Part shown: piece by piece, positions 44,365-53,941 of the stretch
Layout of the letters: every line of letters begins with the position of its first letter
How positions within the stretch are numbered: the stretch's first letter is position 1
Source: Dyella sp. C9
Lineage (GTDB): Bacteria > Pseudomonadota > Gammaproteobacteria > Xanthomonadales > Rhodanobacteraceae
DNA: 64,000 bases
Assembly (NCBI RefSeq): GCF_003332825.1
Contig: NZ_QIRF01000005.1
Span: 28,058 to 92,057, forward strand
Reading direction: 5' to 3'
Program-made: the position numbers and the translations under genes
The notes under the pieces: generated by a model
What the model was told of the DNA's origin: nothing
The model's input: only the letters and a program-made list of their open reading frames with translations
Databases searched by the model: none

Positions 44365-45119
44365 GCGCCTCCCTCCTTATTGCCCAGCACGCCGCAATGC
44401 AACGGCGGCGTCACGCTGCCGGCCGCCTGCGCATGCATGTCCGCGGGCAACTCGCGACTGGCAAGCCAGCCCGATACCGCGCTGATATCCGAGTCGCTCA
44501 GGCGGTTGGCGATCTCGGCCATGCAATCGGGCGCGACGGTGGCTCGCGTCTTTGTTCGCCACGAGCCGAGCTGGGAGCTGATGTAGTCGTACGGCAGCCC
44601 CACCAGGCCCGGAATGTCCGGCTGCACGCCGGTTAGCTGGCCGCCGTGACAGGCGACGCAGGGAGGGATCTGCCGCGAGACATCGCCCCGGGTCACCAGG
44701 GTTTCGCCACGACGCAGCACCTCGGCCGACAGGCGCGGCAACGGCGAGCGACCGTAGGGAACCTCCTGCGCTGCGAAGTACTCGGCGATCTCGTGCATAT
44801 ACGCCGGGCTCAGCTGGCGCGTCATGTATTCCATCGGCGCGTACTTGCGCAGGCCGTCCTGGAAGTCCTTCAGCTGGCGCGCCAGGTAGCCGGCAGGCTT
44901 GCCCGCCAGACGGGGGAAGAAGCCGCTCTCCGGCGTGCCTTCGCCGTGGGCGCCGTGGCAGGCGGTGCATGCGGCAATGCGCTGCTGCAAGGTATCGGGA
45001 ATGGTCGGATGCGCCGCGTCCTGCGCGCTCACTCCGCCACCGGCATCCAGGGTAGCCAGCAGCGCGCACGTACCGATCACGCGCATGGCCCGCCACAGCA
45101 TCGCTGAAAGTCCTTTCAT
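44361..45119 (-). CDS. Diheme cytochrome c (c4-like)
   Basis: The 252-aa protein has a signal peptide (cleavage near SAQDAA, residue 33) and two haem sites: CTACH (Cys51/54, His55) and CVACH (154/157/158). It has the c4-like pairs GxFPRLAGKPAGYLARQLKDF and PGLVGLPYDYISSQLGSWRT. It precedes the triheme gene with an ATGA overlap, so the pair is one operon and probably one electron-transfer chain in the periplasm. Confidence 0.9.
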   Translation of the reverse strand: MKGLSAMLWRAMRVIGTCALLATLDAGGGVSAQDAAHPTIPDTLQQRIAACTACHGAHGEGTPESGFFPRLAGKPAGYLARQLKDFQDGLRKYAPMEYMTRQLSPAYMHEIAEYFAAQEVPYGRSPLPRLSAEVLRRGETLVTRGDVSRQIPPCVACHGGQLTGVQPDIPGLVGLPYDYISSQLGSWRTKTRATVAPDCMAEIANRLSDSDISAVSGWLASRELPADMHAQAAGSVTPPLHCGVLGNKEGGA

Positions 45120-45183
45120 GACGTCCCCGGCCTACGCATATGGGCGCACCGGGCCTGTCCACGGCCCGGTCATCGCAGCCCCG

Positions 45184-45189
45184 ATTATA
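45184..45189 (-). promoter_or_regulatory. Candidate -10 box of the cytochrome c operon
   Basis: A perfect TATAAT on the minus strand lies about 65 nt upstream of the diheme cytochrome ATG. The -35 region (CTGGTT at 17-bp spacing) is poor, so an activator may be needed. I see nothing else in the 45120-45308 gap. Confidence 0.35.
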
Positions 45190-45308
45190 GGCAGCGGCCC
45201 CGTGCCAACCAGGCTGGAACCTCCGCCGCCGTCATTTCGCGACATCATGCCGCAGCAACTTGCGCGCCCGGGTTGCAGTCCAGCCATGACTGCGAACCGG
45301 TTCAACCG

Positions 45309-46970
45309 CTAAGCAGACACCACGCGAGACAGCGGAGCGTGCAGCTTCATCGAGGGCTCGGTACGCAAGGCATCGTGCAGCAACAGGCTGACGCCAAGCT
45401 GCGTCTCGTCGCCATGCTCGTGCACCAGGCCACCGTAGATGAGCGCACGTTCGCGGATCGTGGTCATGCCCTGCCCGTTGGTGCCAAGGAGCGACACGAT
45501 CTGGCGCCATTCCGGCACGGAGCGCCCTCGCTGCGTGACGGCGACACGCATGCCGCGCAGTCGCAGCACCACCCAGCGACGCCCGCGCGTGTGGCCGCCA
45601 CGGATATGCACGTGGACGTGTCGCAGGGGCTCGCGTGCGAGCAGGTACACCAGCACCTCGCACGCCTGGCGGTACAGCATCATGTGGACATCCGGAGCAA
45701 GCTCGCGCAGGCCACTGCCACTGAGTTCACACCGATAGCTGGCACCGGCCAGCGAGGCCGCCTGCGCCAGCGGCCCTTCCTCGAACGTGGCGGCGAGTCC
45801 CTGCTCACGCCACGTGCGCGGATGCAACGCGTTGGCCAGGCGGTGCATTTCCATCTGGGTGAGGTCGATGTGGCGCGCATAGGTGTCGCCCACGCTCTCC
45901 GGCAATACCGGCCGCAGGCGCTCGATCATCCGCCGTTGTCCGTCCCGCATGGACTGGCCTAGCCGCTCCAGCGATTCGGCCACCTGGCGCAACCGCTGTT
46001 CTTCCTGGTAGAGCCCTTGCTGCGCCAACTGGAAGCCACGCAACGCCAGCTCATCCTCCCGAGCCGACCGCGCCGCGGGCGATGCGTCGCTGCGCGCCAG
46101 TCGGGCGCCCAGCATCAACAAGCTGGAAACGGCAAAAGCGATCAGCGTCTGGGCCTGGATCACCGCAGGATCGCGCACTGCTGTCACCGTGAGCTCCACC
46201 GCCACACTGGCCAACGCGCCGGCGATCGCCGCGCCCCGCCAGCCATGGCGCAAGGTCATCCACACCACCGGCAGGAACATGGCCATACGGGCGACTTCGA
46301 CCAGCTCGCCATATTCCGTCCGGGATGCGAGCCACGCCAGCAGCGACAAGGGCGGCAGCACCCCGGTGAGCGTGTCCCGGATGAACGCCTGCCCCCGCGT
46401 TCCCGCCAGTCCCGCCCGCCACCGAAAACCCTGCCATGCCGCGAGGGCGGCGGGCGCGACGGTTAAGGTGCCCAGATAGCAGCCCAGGAAATAGGTCAGC
46501 ACGACATGCATCGTGATTTCGGGTGCCGCCTGCCCGGGCGGCATCCGCATCAAAGACAGCGACAGGGTGCTGGCCAGTGCCGTAACCACCGCGCCAACCA
46601 GGATGAAAACCATCAGCGCCGGGATATTCACCTCACCACGGGACATCAACGGCATCCGCCGCCGGCACCAGGCAAACGGCGGCGCGCACAACAGGGCTGC
46701 CGGCCCCGCCAGTGTGCAGGCCCATAGCGTGCCGAAGCGCTCATGATTCAACCAGCCTTGCCAGCCCATCGGCAGGGCTTCGCCCACCATCACGGAGGGC
46801 CAGTATCGATAGGGCAACAGCGCCAGGCACAACACGCGCAGGCCTGCCTGCAGACTCCAGTGGGATACGGAAACATCGCGCAGCAGGCTGTAGCAGATGG
46901 CATAAGCCACCGTGACGGCAACCTGCCTGAACACCGCACCCGCCCACCCCTGCCTCCATGCGTCTCTCAT
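45309..46970 (-). CDS. MASE1-domain sensor, degenerate histidine-kinase-like
   Basis: The 553-aa protein has an N-terminal MASE1-type membrane sensor (about eight helices, residues 1-300), then a coiled, Arg/Glu-rich linker (about 310-365) and a C-terminal kinase-like region. The expected H-box (ELHD) is replaced by QMEMHRLANALHPRTWREQG. The ATPase part keeps only a GTNGQGMTTIRERALIYGG-type block, so autophosphorylation is doubtful. No response regulator lies beside it. The ATG at 46970 has AAGGA 6 nt upstream; an ATG at 46991 is an alternative. Confidence 0.75.
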   Translation of the reverse strand: MRDAWRQGWAGAVFRQVAVTVAYAICYSLLRDVSVSHWSLQAGLRVLCLALLPYRYWPSVMVGEALPMGWQGWLNHERFGTLWACTLAGPAALLCAPPFAWCRRRMPLMSRGEVNIPALMVFILVGAVVTALASTLSLSLMRMPPGQAAPEITMHVVLTYFLGCYLGTLTVAPAALAAWQGFRWRAGLAGTRGQAFIRDTLTGVLPPLSLLAWLASRTEYGELVEVARMAMFLPVVWMTLRHGWRGAAIAGALASVAVELTVTAVRDPAVIQAQTLIAFAVSSLLMLGARLARSDASPAARSAREDELALRGFQLAQQGLYQEEQRLRQVAESLERLGQSMRDGQRRMIERLRPVLPESVGDTYARHIDLTQMEMHRLANALHPRTWREQGLAATFEEGPLAQAASLAGASYRCELSGSGLRELAPDVHMMLYRQACEVLVYLLAREPLRHVHVHIRGGHTRGRRWVVLRLRGMRVAVTQRGRSVPEWRQIVSLLGTNGQGMTTIRERALIYGGLVHEHGDETQLGVSLLLHDALRTEPSMKLHAPLSRVVSA

Positions 46971-47152
46971 TCCGTTCCTTGCCGCCCGCATCGACTACAA
47001 CCCCTGTTTGGATCGCGCCTCAGGCTGGCCCCATAAGTCGTAGCCAAAACTGTTCACGCGTTCGCCATTCTCGCAGGAAACTTCGCCGGATATTCATCTG
47101 CCGCTCATCATTCAGACAAGTCAGTCTCGCGTCAGCTTGAGCCGGCGAAAAC

Positions 47153-47177
47153 AAAAAAGCCCGGCCTGGGCCGGGCT
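47153..47177 (-). terminator. Rho-independent terminator of dsbB-DAHP synthase operon
   Basis: AGCCCGGCC (47158-47166) faces GGCCGGGCT (47169-47177) and is followed on the minus strand by a run of T (47153-47158). It lies 26 nt past the DAHP synthase stop. The rest of the gap up to the MASE1 gene (46971-47150) shows no gene. Confidence 0.88.
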
Positions 47178-47203
47178 CGCTGGCACACTCGCCGATCCGG
47201 CGA

Positions 47204-48589
47204 TCAACCGGGCAATGAGCCGGCGGATTTGCGCACGATCAACATGGCCAACTCCAGCGATTGCTCATAATTGAGACGAGGATCGACCATCGACTTGTAG
47301 GCACGCTCCAGGTCCACCTCGCTCAGGTCACGCGCACCGCCCATGCATTCGGTGACGTTCTCACCCGTGAGTTCGAGATGCACGCCCCCCAGGCGCGTGC
47401 CCGCGGATGCATGGATATCGAACGCCTGGTCGAGCTCGCCTCGAATATTGTCGAAACGGCGGGTCTTGTAGCCGTTGGAGGTCGTCTCGGTATTACCGTG
47501 CATCGGGTCCGCCACCCACAACACCCGACGCCCTTCCCTACGCACGGCCTCCAGCAGCGGCGGCAGCGCGCGACCTATGGCAGCGCTGCCCATGCGATGG
47601 ATCAGGGTCAGCCGGCCGGGCTCATCCTCGGGGTTGAGCGCATCGATCAGCGGCAGCAGCTGATCCGGCGTCACCGAAGGACCGACCTTGACCGCCACCG
47701 GGTTGCGAATGCCGCGGAAATACTCCACGTGGGCGCCATCCAGCGCCGCCGTACGCATGCCGATCCATGGGAAATGGGTGGACAGGTTGAACCAGCCCTG
47801 GTGGCGCGGCACCTGACGGGTCAGCGCCTCCTCGTAATGCAGCAGAAGCGCTTCGTGCGAAGTGAAGAAGTCGACCCGCGAGAAGCCTGCGATCGGACCG
47901 GCAAGGGTCTCCATGAAGCGCAGCGAATCACCGATCGCGGCGACCATCCGGCGATACTCGGCAGCCAGCGGCGAATGCTCGACCCAGGCCAGGTCCCAGT
48001 ATTCAGGGTGGTGCAGGTCGGCGAATCCACCGTCGATGAGCGCTCGCACGAAATTCATGGTGAGCGCGGAGTTCGCATGGGCCTGGAGCAGGCGCCGCGG
48101 ATCGGCCCGGCGCGCCTCGGGCGTGAAATCCGGACTGTTGACCAGATCACCGCGGAAGCTGGGCAAGGTCACGCCCTCGCGCGTCTCCGTGTCGGTCGAA
48201 CGAGGCTTGGCATACTGCCCCGCGAATCGCCCCACGCGCAGCACGGGCTTCTTGAGGCCATGCACGAGCACCAGGCTCATCTGCAGCAGCACCTTGAGCC
48301 GGTTGGAGATGATCGGGCTGGTGCAGTCGGCGAAACTCTCGGCGCAATCGCCGCCTTGCAGCAGGAAACGCTTGCCCTCTTGCGCGTCGGCCAGTGCCTG
48401 CTTCAGCGCCAGGACCTCCCATGAGGTCACCAGCGGCGGCAGCGCGGCCAACTCGCGGGCGGCCTGCGCCAGCTCGCCGGCATCCTCGTAGACGGGCTGC
48501 TGCAAGGCCTGGCGCTGCTGCCAGCTGGCGGGCGACCACTGGTCAGGCAGTGAAGCGGGAACGGACGGCATCGACATGGCGTGTGACAT
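47204..48589 (-). CDS. Class II (plant-type) DAHP synthase
   Basis: The enzyme condenses PEP and erythrose-4-phosphate to DAHP, the entry to the shikimate pathway. The 461-aa protein is of the AroA-II type: FLLQGGDCAESFADCTSPII, KPVLRVGRFAGQYAKPRS, FRGDLVNSPDFTPEARRADP, IRNPVAVKVGPSVTPDQL, VADPMHGNTETTSNGYKTR and GVHLELTGENVTECMGGA carry the Mn-binding Cys/His/Glu and phosphate-binding Arg/Lys residues. The ATG at 48589 shares a base with the dsbB stop (TGATG), so it is coupled to dsbB; an internal ATG at 48577 is an alternative. Confidence 0.95.
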   Translation of the reverse strand: MSHAMSMPSVPASLPDQWSPASWQQRQALQQPVYEDAGELAQAARELAALPPLVTSWEVLALKQALADAQEGKRFLLQGGDCAESFADCTSPIISNRLKVLLQMSLVLVHGLKKPVLRVGRFAGQYAKPRSTDTETREGVTLPSFRGDLVNSPDFTPEARRADPRRLLQAHANSALTMNFVRALIDGGFADLHHPEYWDLAWVEHSPLAAEYRRMVAAIGDSLRFMETLAGPIAGFSRVDFFTSHEALLLHYEEALTRQVPRHQGWFNLSTHFPWIGMRTAALDGAHVEYFRGIRNPVAVKVGPSVTPDQLLPLIDALNPEDEPGRLTLIHRMGSAAIGRALPPLLEAVRREGRRVLWVADPMHGNTETTSNGYKTRRFDNIRGELDQAFDIHASAGTRLGGVHLELTGENVTECMGGARDLSEVDLERAYKSMVDPRLNYEQSLELAMLIVRKSAGSLPG

Positions 48590-49101
48590 CAAAGGCGGTC
48601 CGCCCAGGCTCGCTTGCGGGCGGCCGCATACAGTGCGACGAAGGCCAGCAGCAGATACCAGGCCAGCGTCCAGGCCGGCATGGGCAGGCCGAAAACCGGC
48701 TCGATCTTGGCGCACTCGCCCGAACCGGTGAAGACCATTTTAAGCACCTTGGCGAACGGGAACGTATCCATCATGTAACCGAGATTCGGGCCACAGGAGG
48801 GAATCTGGTCGGCCGGCAGCGTCTGCAGCCAAAGGTGGCGCGCCGCTGTCAGGATGCCGTCCAACGCGCCGAGCAGCACGCCACCGGTGTATACCCAGCG
48901 ACTGCCGCCGCGGGGGGCATGGAGCCCGCCCAGCAGGAAGAACACGCCCATCACCATGAAGGCGATGCGCTGGAAGATGCACAAGGGGCAAGGGATCATG
49001 CCCAGCACGTGCTCGGCATACAGCGCGTAGCCCAGCAGGGCCACGCAAACGAGGAAACCGGCGAAATAGGTGGCGCGATACGACCAGCGGAATGGATTCA
49101 T
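48589..49101 (-). CDS. dsbB: Disulfide bond formation protein B
   Basis: DsbB is the four-helix inner-membrane quinone reductase that re-oxidises DsbA. The 170-aa protein has both Cys pairs, Cys38/Cys41 (CPLC) and Cys103/Cys130, four hydrophobic helices, and the quinone-contact Arg after the first pair (CPLCIFQRIAF). It overlaps the downstream DAHP synthase by one base (TGATG). That genomic pairing looks like chance cotranscription rather than a shared pathway. Confidence 0.95.
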   Translation of the reverse strand: MNPFRWSYRATYFAGFLVCVALLGYALYAEHVLGMIPCPLCIFQRIAFMVMGVFFLLGGLHAPRGGSRWVYTGGVLLGALDGILTAARHLWLQTLPADQIPSCGPNLGYMMDTFPFAKVLKMVFTGSGECAKIEPVFGLPMPAWTLAWYLLLAFVALYAAARKRAWADRL

Positions 49102-49186
49102 GGCTCGGACATGCTGCGTTGCGAAAGCGGGACATTACCCGCTCCCCCCGGGCCCTGTCAGCCCTCCAGCCCCATCATCCGCGCCC

Positions 49187-49307
49187 GCTGTCGGAGCGCA
49201 GCCTGTGCACGCCCCTGCCCCCAACCCTGAACACGCATGGGACAAGGCTCCACTTGCTCCATAAGCTCGAGGCCCGTTCGCTCGCGTACAGGGTGCGCTC
49301 CTGCAGC
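49187..49307. repeat. Decayed REP-like pair
   Basis: Two degenerate copies of the local REP unit (about 49187-49212, plus-like; about 49278-49307, minus-like) lie in the dsbB-rplQ gap. Several substitutions set them apart from the intact copies at 26.2 and 31.4 kb. Confidence 0.55.
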
Positions 49308-49316
49308 CACCCATAA

Positions 49317-49351
49317 AGCAAAAACCCCGGCAGGTTGCCCGGCCGAGGTTT
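49317..49351 (-). terminator. Rho-independent terminator of the ribosomal superoperon
   Basis: On the minus strand AACCTCGGC pairs with GCCGGGGTT (one T-G pair) around a 10-nt loop, followed by TTTTT. It is 24 nt past the rplQ stop. Confidence 0.85.
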
Positions 49352-49375
49352 CGCAAAACGTTTGTCGCTTACCGA

Positions 49376-49756
49376 TTACTCGGCAGCGGCATCGCCGCGC
49401 GGGCGATCGACCAGCTCGACGTAGGCCATCGGGGCGTTGTCGCCCGGACGGAAGCCGGCCTTGAGGATGCGCAGGTAGCCGCCGGGACGCTCGCGGTAAC
49501 GGGGGCCCAGCTCGATGAACAGCTTGCCCACCGCTTCCTTGTCGCGCAGGCGCGCGAAGGCGAGACGACGGTTGGCGACGCCATCGGTCTTGGCGAGCGT
49601 GATGAGCGGCTCGGCGACGCGACGGAGTTCCTTGGCCTTGGGCAGGGTGGTGCGGATCAGCTCATGCTTGATCAGCGACGCCGCCATGTTCTTGAACATG
49701 GCTTCGCGATGGCTGCTCGTGCGGTTGAGCTTGCGACCGGATTTCTGGTGGCGCAT
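49376..49756 (-). CDS. rplQ: 50S ribosomal protein bL17
   Basis: bL17 lies near the peptide exit side of the 50S subunit. The 126-aa product begins [20 protein letters not shown] and ends in a family-style variable tail. It is the last gene of the alpha part of the superoperon. It is separated from rpoA by an unusually long, hairpin-filled 308-nt spacer instead of the usual short gap. Confidence 0.97.
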   Translation of the reverse strand: MRHQKSGRKLNRTSSHREAMFKNMAASLIKHELIRTTLPKAKELRRVAEPLITLAKTDGVANRRLAFARLRDKEAVGKLFIELGPRYRERPGGYLRILKAGFRPGDNAPMAYVELVDRPRGDAAAE

Positions 49757-49786
49757 GGCAATACTCTCTATGTCTGTTGTTATGAA

Positions 49787-50056
49787 AAGTCGGCGGTTAC
49801 GTCCGACTTCCCGCGGTTACCCGCTGGTGAAGCCCTTCGTGAAACGGGCTCTTGTTGAGCAAGACGGCCAGGGTGGCCGTTTCGGGCGCCTGCAAAATCC
49901 GAGGGATGAACACTCGTCAGGCGACCAATACCAAGCGACCAAGGTAGTCGCCCGAACAGCTTGCGACCTTGGGGGTCGCTTGAGGCGACTGGCGGGGATA
50001 CCGAGGCAACCCCGCCAGCAACCCTAACAGCAGGGGCGACCGCGAACGGCCGCCCC
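49787..50056 (-). other. Hairpin array in the rpoA-rplQ spacer
   Basis: This 308-nt gap (49757-50064) has no reading frame but a chain of stems, listed in transcription order. GGGGCG(A)CCG/CGG(C)CGCCCC with a UUCG loop (50033-50056). CTGGCGGGG/CCCCGCCAG, 9 bp (49989-50018). GCGACC/GGTCGC (49963-49979). GCGAC/GTCGC (49935-49951). ACGGCCA/TGGCCGT, 7 bp (49864-49880). TCTTG/CAAGA (49850-49864). AGCCC/GGGCT (49831-49850). AAGTCGG/CCGACTT, 7 bp (49787-49809). No T runs follow them. Likely roles are control of bL17 expression relative to RpoA or mRNA processing; this is inference. Confidence 0.7.
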
Positions 50057-50064
50057 AAACCACA

Positions 50065-51063
50065 TCAGCCCAGCTGCATGCCGTGGGACAGGCCCGGCGG
50101 CGGCCAGTTCTCGAGCTTCATGCCCAGGGCCAGACCACGACCACCCAGCACGTCCTTGATTTCGGTCAGGGACTTCTTGCCGAGGTTCGGCGTCTTGAGC
50201 AGTTCGACTTCCGTCTTCTGCACCAGGTCGCCGATGTAGTAGATGCTCTCGGCCTTCAGGCAGTTCGCCGAACGCACGGTGAGCTCCAGGTCGTCGATCG
50301 GACGGAGCAGCAGCGGGTCGAAACCGCCCTTCTCCGCCTTGTCCGTGGCGCTTTCGCGACGCGAGAAGTCACCGAACACCGACAGCTGGTCGTTGAGGAT
50401 CTCGGCGGCCTTGCGAACCGCGTCTTCCGCACCGATGGTGCCGTTGGTCTCGATATCCAGCACGAGCTTGTCGAGGTTGGTGCGCTGCTCCACACGAGCA
50501 GCGTCAACTTCGTAAGCCACGCGAAGCACCGGCGCGAACGACGCGTCGAGCTGCAGGCGGCCGATCGGACGAGCTTCATCATCCGGATGCTGGCGCGCGC
50601 TCGCCGGCTGGTAGCCGACGCCACGACGCACCTTCAGGCGCATGTTGAGAGCGATGTCCTTGGTCAGATGGCAGATCACGTGCTCGGGGTTGATGATTTC
50701 CACCGAGTGGTCGACGGCGATGTCGCCGGCGGTGACCACGCCCTTGCCCTTCTTGGACAGGGTCAGGGTGACTTCGTCACCCGAATGCTGGCGAATCGCC
50801 ACGTCCTTGAGGTTCAGCAGGACTTCGATCACGTCCTCCTGCAGACCCTCGAGGGTGGTGTACTCGTGCAGCACGCCATCAATTTCCACCTCGACGATGG
50901 CAGAGCCAGGGATCGAGGAAAGCAGCACGCGACGCAGCGCGTTGCCCAGGGTGTGGCCAAAGCCACGCTCGAGCGGCTCCACCACCACCTTGGCGCGGTT
51001 GGCTCCGAGCTGCTCGACGCTGAGGCCGCGAGGCCGCAGCACGCTAGTTGACGAAACTGCCAT
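50065..51063 (-). CDS. rpoA: RNA polymerase subunit alpha
   Basis: RpoA dimerises to nucleate RNA polymerase, and its CTD contacts UP elements and activators. At 332 aa it has the N-terminal assembly domain ([20 protein letters not shown] then [17 protein letters not shown]) and the C-terminal domain with [20 protein letters not shown] and [20 protein letters not shown]. It sits 16 nt after rpsD. Confidence 0.98.
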   Translation of the reverse strand: MAVSSTSVLRPRGLSVEQLGANRAKVVVEPLERGFGHTLGNALRRVLLSSIPGSAIVEVEIDGVLHEYTTLEGLQEDVIEVLLNLKDVAIRQHSGDEVTLTLSKKGKGVVTAGDIAVDHSVEIINPEHVICHLTKDIALNMRLKVRRGVGYQPASARQHPDDEARPIGRLQLDASFAPVLRVAYEVDAARVEQRTNLDKLVLDIETNGTIGAEDAVRKAAEILNDQLSVFGDFSRRESATDKAEKGGFDPLLLRPIDDLELTVRSANCLKAESIYYIGDLVQKTEVELLKTPNLGKKSLTEIKDVLGGRGLALGMKLENWPPPGLSHGMQLG

Positions 51064-51079
51064 GCAGGGCTCCGGTTGA

Positions 51080-51706
<627 letters not shown>

Positions 51707-51718
51707 GGGTATGCTCCT

Positions 51719-52105
51719 TTAGACTCGACGCTTCTTCGGGGGACGGCAGCCGTTATGCGGAATCGGCGTGACGTCAATGATGTTCAGAACCTTGTAGCCG
51801 AGGGCGTTCAGCGAACGAACCGCCGACTCGCGACCCGGGCCCGGGCCCTTGATGCGGACTTCCACGGTCTTCACGCCGTAGTCGCCAGCCGCGCGGCCGG
51901 CCTTTTCGGCGGCAACCTGGGCAGCGAACGGGGTCGACTTGCGCGAGCCGCGGAAACCCGCGCCGCCGGCAGTCGCCCACGACAGGGCATTGCCCTGGCG
52001 ATCGGTGATCGTGACGATGGTGTTGTTGAAGGAGGCTTGCACGTGCGCCACGGCATCCGTGACGACGCGCTTGATCTTCTTCTTGGTCTTGACAGGCTTG
52101 GCCAT
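51719..52105 (-). CDS. rpsK: 30S ribosomal protein uS11
   Basis: uS11 forms part of the platform near the Shine-Dalgarno helix. The 128-aa product ([20 protein letters not shown]) has the signature [20 protein letters not shown] with the [18 protein letters not shown] end. Confidence 0.98.
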   Translation of the reverse strand: MAKPVKTKKKIKRVVTDAVAHVQASFNNTIVTITDRQGNALSWATAGGAGFRGSRKSTPFAAQVAAEKAGRAAGDYGVKTVEVRIKGPGPGRESAVRSLNALGYKVLNIIDVTPIPHNGCRPPKKRRV

Positions 52106-52117
52106 GTTCGGAATCCG

Positions 52118-52474
52118 TTACTTCTTGATCGCGCGACGCGGACCCTTGCGGGTGCGTGCGTTCGTACGCGTGCGCTGGCCGCGCACCGGCAGACCACGGC
52201 GATGACGCAGGCCGCGGTAGCAACCCAGGTCCATCAGGCGCTTGATGGCAATACCCACCTCGCGACGCAGATCGCCTTCAACGACGTACTTACCGATTTC
52301 GTGACGAAGCTTTTCGACTTCGCCTTCACTCAGGGACTTGATTTGCGTGGTCGGAACCACGCCTGCGTCCGCGCAGACCTTCTTGGCCCGGCTGCGGCCG
52401 ATCCCATAAATGCTCTGCAGGCCAACCCAGACATGCTTCTGGACCGGCAAATTGACACCCGCGATGCGCGCCAT
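52118..52474 (-). CDS. rpsM: 30S ribosomal protein uS13
   Basis: uS13 lies in the 30S head and contacts the P-site tRNA and the B1 bridge. The 118-aa product ([20 protein letters not shown]) ends [21 protein letters not shown]. No rpmJ (bL36) lies between secY and this gene. A promoter-like sequence and a GCGCG/CGCGC stem (52501-52515) precede it. Confidence 0.98.
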   Translation of the reverse strand: MARIAGVNLPVQKHVWVGLQSIYGIGRSRAKKVCADAGVVPTTQIKSLSEGEVEKLRHEIGKYVVEGDLRREVGIAIKRLMDLGCYRGLRHRRGLPVRGQRTRTNARTRKGPRRAIKK

Positions 52475-52516
52475 GATGTACTTTCTCCGATGCGTTTCGT
52501 GCGCGGTAAACGCGCA

Positions 52517-52545
52517 ATTCTAACCGTAAACAACCCAACAGGAAA
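52517..52545 (-). promoter_or_regulatory. Predicted internal promoter upstream of rpsM (alpha operon)
   Basis: On the minus strand a TAGAAT -10 (52517-52522) follows a TTTCCT -35 (52540-52545) at 17-bp spacing. It lies in the 137-nt secY-rpsM gap, where rpmJ is absent. It would let rpsM-rpsK-rpsD-rpoA-rplQ be expressed separately. Confidence 0.4.
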
Positions 52546-52611
52546 GCCCTGCGACACCAGGGGTGCCGCCGCCCTCCAATCCAGACCAACTTCCTACCAC
52601 CCCAGCAGCCA

Positions 52612-53937
52612 TCAGTTGCGGCGGAGGTTGGCCTTCTTGAGCAGGCTTTCGTACTGGTGACTGACCAAGTGCGCCTGCACCTGGGCAGTGAAATCCATCA
52701 CCACGACCACCACGATCAGCAGAGAGGTGCCGCCGAAGTAGAAGGGGACGTGCCACGCCTTTTGCAAAAACGAGGGAACCAGACAGACCAGCACCAGGTA
52801 GAGGGCGCCGACACCGGTCAGACGGGTCATCACGTTATCGATGTAATCGGCCGTGGAACGGCCGGGGCGGATACCCGGGATCAGGGCGCCGGAGCGCTTC
52901 AGGTTGTCCGCCGTCTCCTGGGAGTTGAACACGATCGCCGTGTAGAAAAAGGCGAAGGTGATCACCAGCACCGCGAAGACGATGTCGTACAGCGGCTCAC
53001 CCGGGGTCAGCGCCTGGGTCAGCTCGGTCAGCCAGCGCGACTGGTGCCCGGCACTGAACCAGGTCGCCGCGGTGGCCGGGAACATCAGCAAGCTCGACGC
53101 AAAGATCGGCGGGATCACGCCCGACATGTTGATCTTCAGCGGCAGGTGCGAGGTCTGGTTCATGTAGGCCCGCTGCCCACCCGAACGCCGCGCGTAGTTC
53201 ACGGTAATACGCCGTTGGGCGCGCTCCATGAACACCACGAACGCCGTCACGCCGAGAATCACCGCCACGACCATGATCATCTTGATCACGGACAGTTCGC
53301 CGTTGCCGGCCATGGTCAGGGTGTGAGCCACCGCGCCAGGGAGACCCGCCACGATGCCGGCGAAGATCAGCAGCGAAATGCCGTTGCCGATGCCACGCTC
53401 GGTGATCTGCTCGCCCAGCCACATCAGGAACATCGTGCCGGCGGTAAGGCCGACAATCGACGCCATGACGAAGCCCATGCCCGGCGTATAGACCACCGGC
53501 GCCCCGCCCGCGGAAACCTGCTTCTGCAGGGCCACCGCGATACCGAACGCCTGGAAGGCGGCCAAGCCCACCGTGCCGAAGCGGGTGTAGGTGGTCATCT
53601 TGCGACGACCAGCCTCACCTTCCTTGCGCAGCGCCTGCAGGCTCGGGATCACCGAACCCATCATCTGCACCACAATGGAGGCAGAGATGTAGGGCACCAC
53701 GCCTAGCGCGAACACCGAGAAGCGTGCCAGCGAGCCACCCGAGAACATGTTGAACATGTTCATCAGGCCGCCGCCCTGCTCGATCAGGTTCGTCATGGCC
53801 TCCGGGTTGACGCCCGGAACCGGGATGAAGGAACCAAGACGGAAGACGATCAGCGCACCAATCACGAAGAAGATGCGCTGACGCAGTTCCGTCAGCTTGC
53901 CGAGCGATCCGAGCGATGTGCCCTGGGCTGCCGCCAC
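52612..53937 (-). CDS. secY: Protein translocase subunit SecY
   Basis: SecY is the ten-helix channel of the Sec translocon. The 441-aa protein has the family blocks [20 protein letters not shown] and [20 protein letters not shown], and [20 protein letters not shown]. The C-terminal [13 protein letters not shown] is a cytosolic tail. It starts 4 nt after rplO. Confidence 0.98.
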   Translation of the reverse strand: MAAAQGTSLGSLGKLTELRQRIFFVIGALIVFRLGSFIPVPGVNPEAMTNLIEQGGGLMNMFNMFSGGSLARFSVFALGVVPYISASIVVQMMGSVIPSLQALRKEGEAGRRKMTTYTRFGTVGLAAFQAFGIAVALQKQVSAGGAPVVYTPGMGFVMASIVGLTAGTMFLMWLGEQITERGIGNGISLLIFAGIVAGLPGAVAHTLTMAGNGELSVIKMIMVVAVILGVTAFVVFMERAQRRITVNYARRSGGQRAYMNQTSHLPLKINMSGVIPPIFASSLLMFPATAATWFSAGHQSRWLTELTQALTPGEPLYDIVFAVLVITFAFFYTAIVFNSQETADNLKRSGALIPGIRPGRSTADYIDNVMTRLTGVGALYLVLVCLVPSFLQKAWHVPFYFGGTSLLIVVVVVMDFTAQVQAHLVSHQYESLLKKANLRRN

Positions 53938-53941
53938 GTGA

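Noticed and set aside
52475..52611. rpmJ (bL36) expected between secY and rpsM
   Set aside because: I searched the gap in all minus-strand frames for an MKVRxSVK-like start and found none; absence here is probably normal for the order, so it is not listed as a finding.
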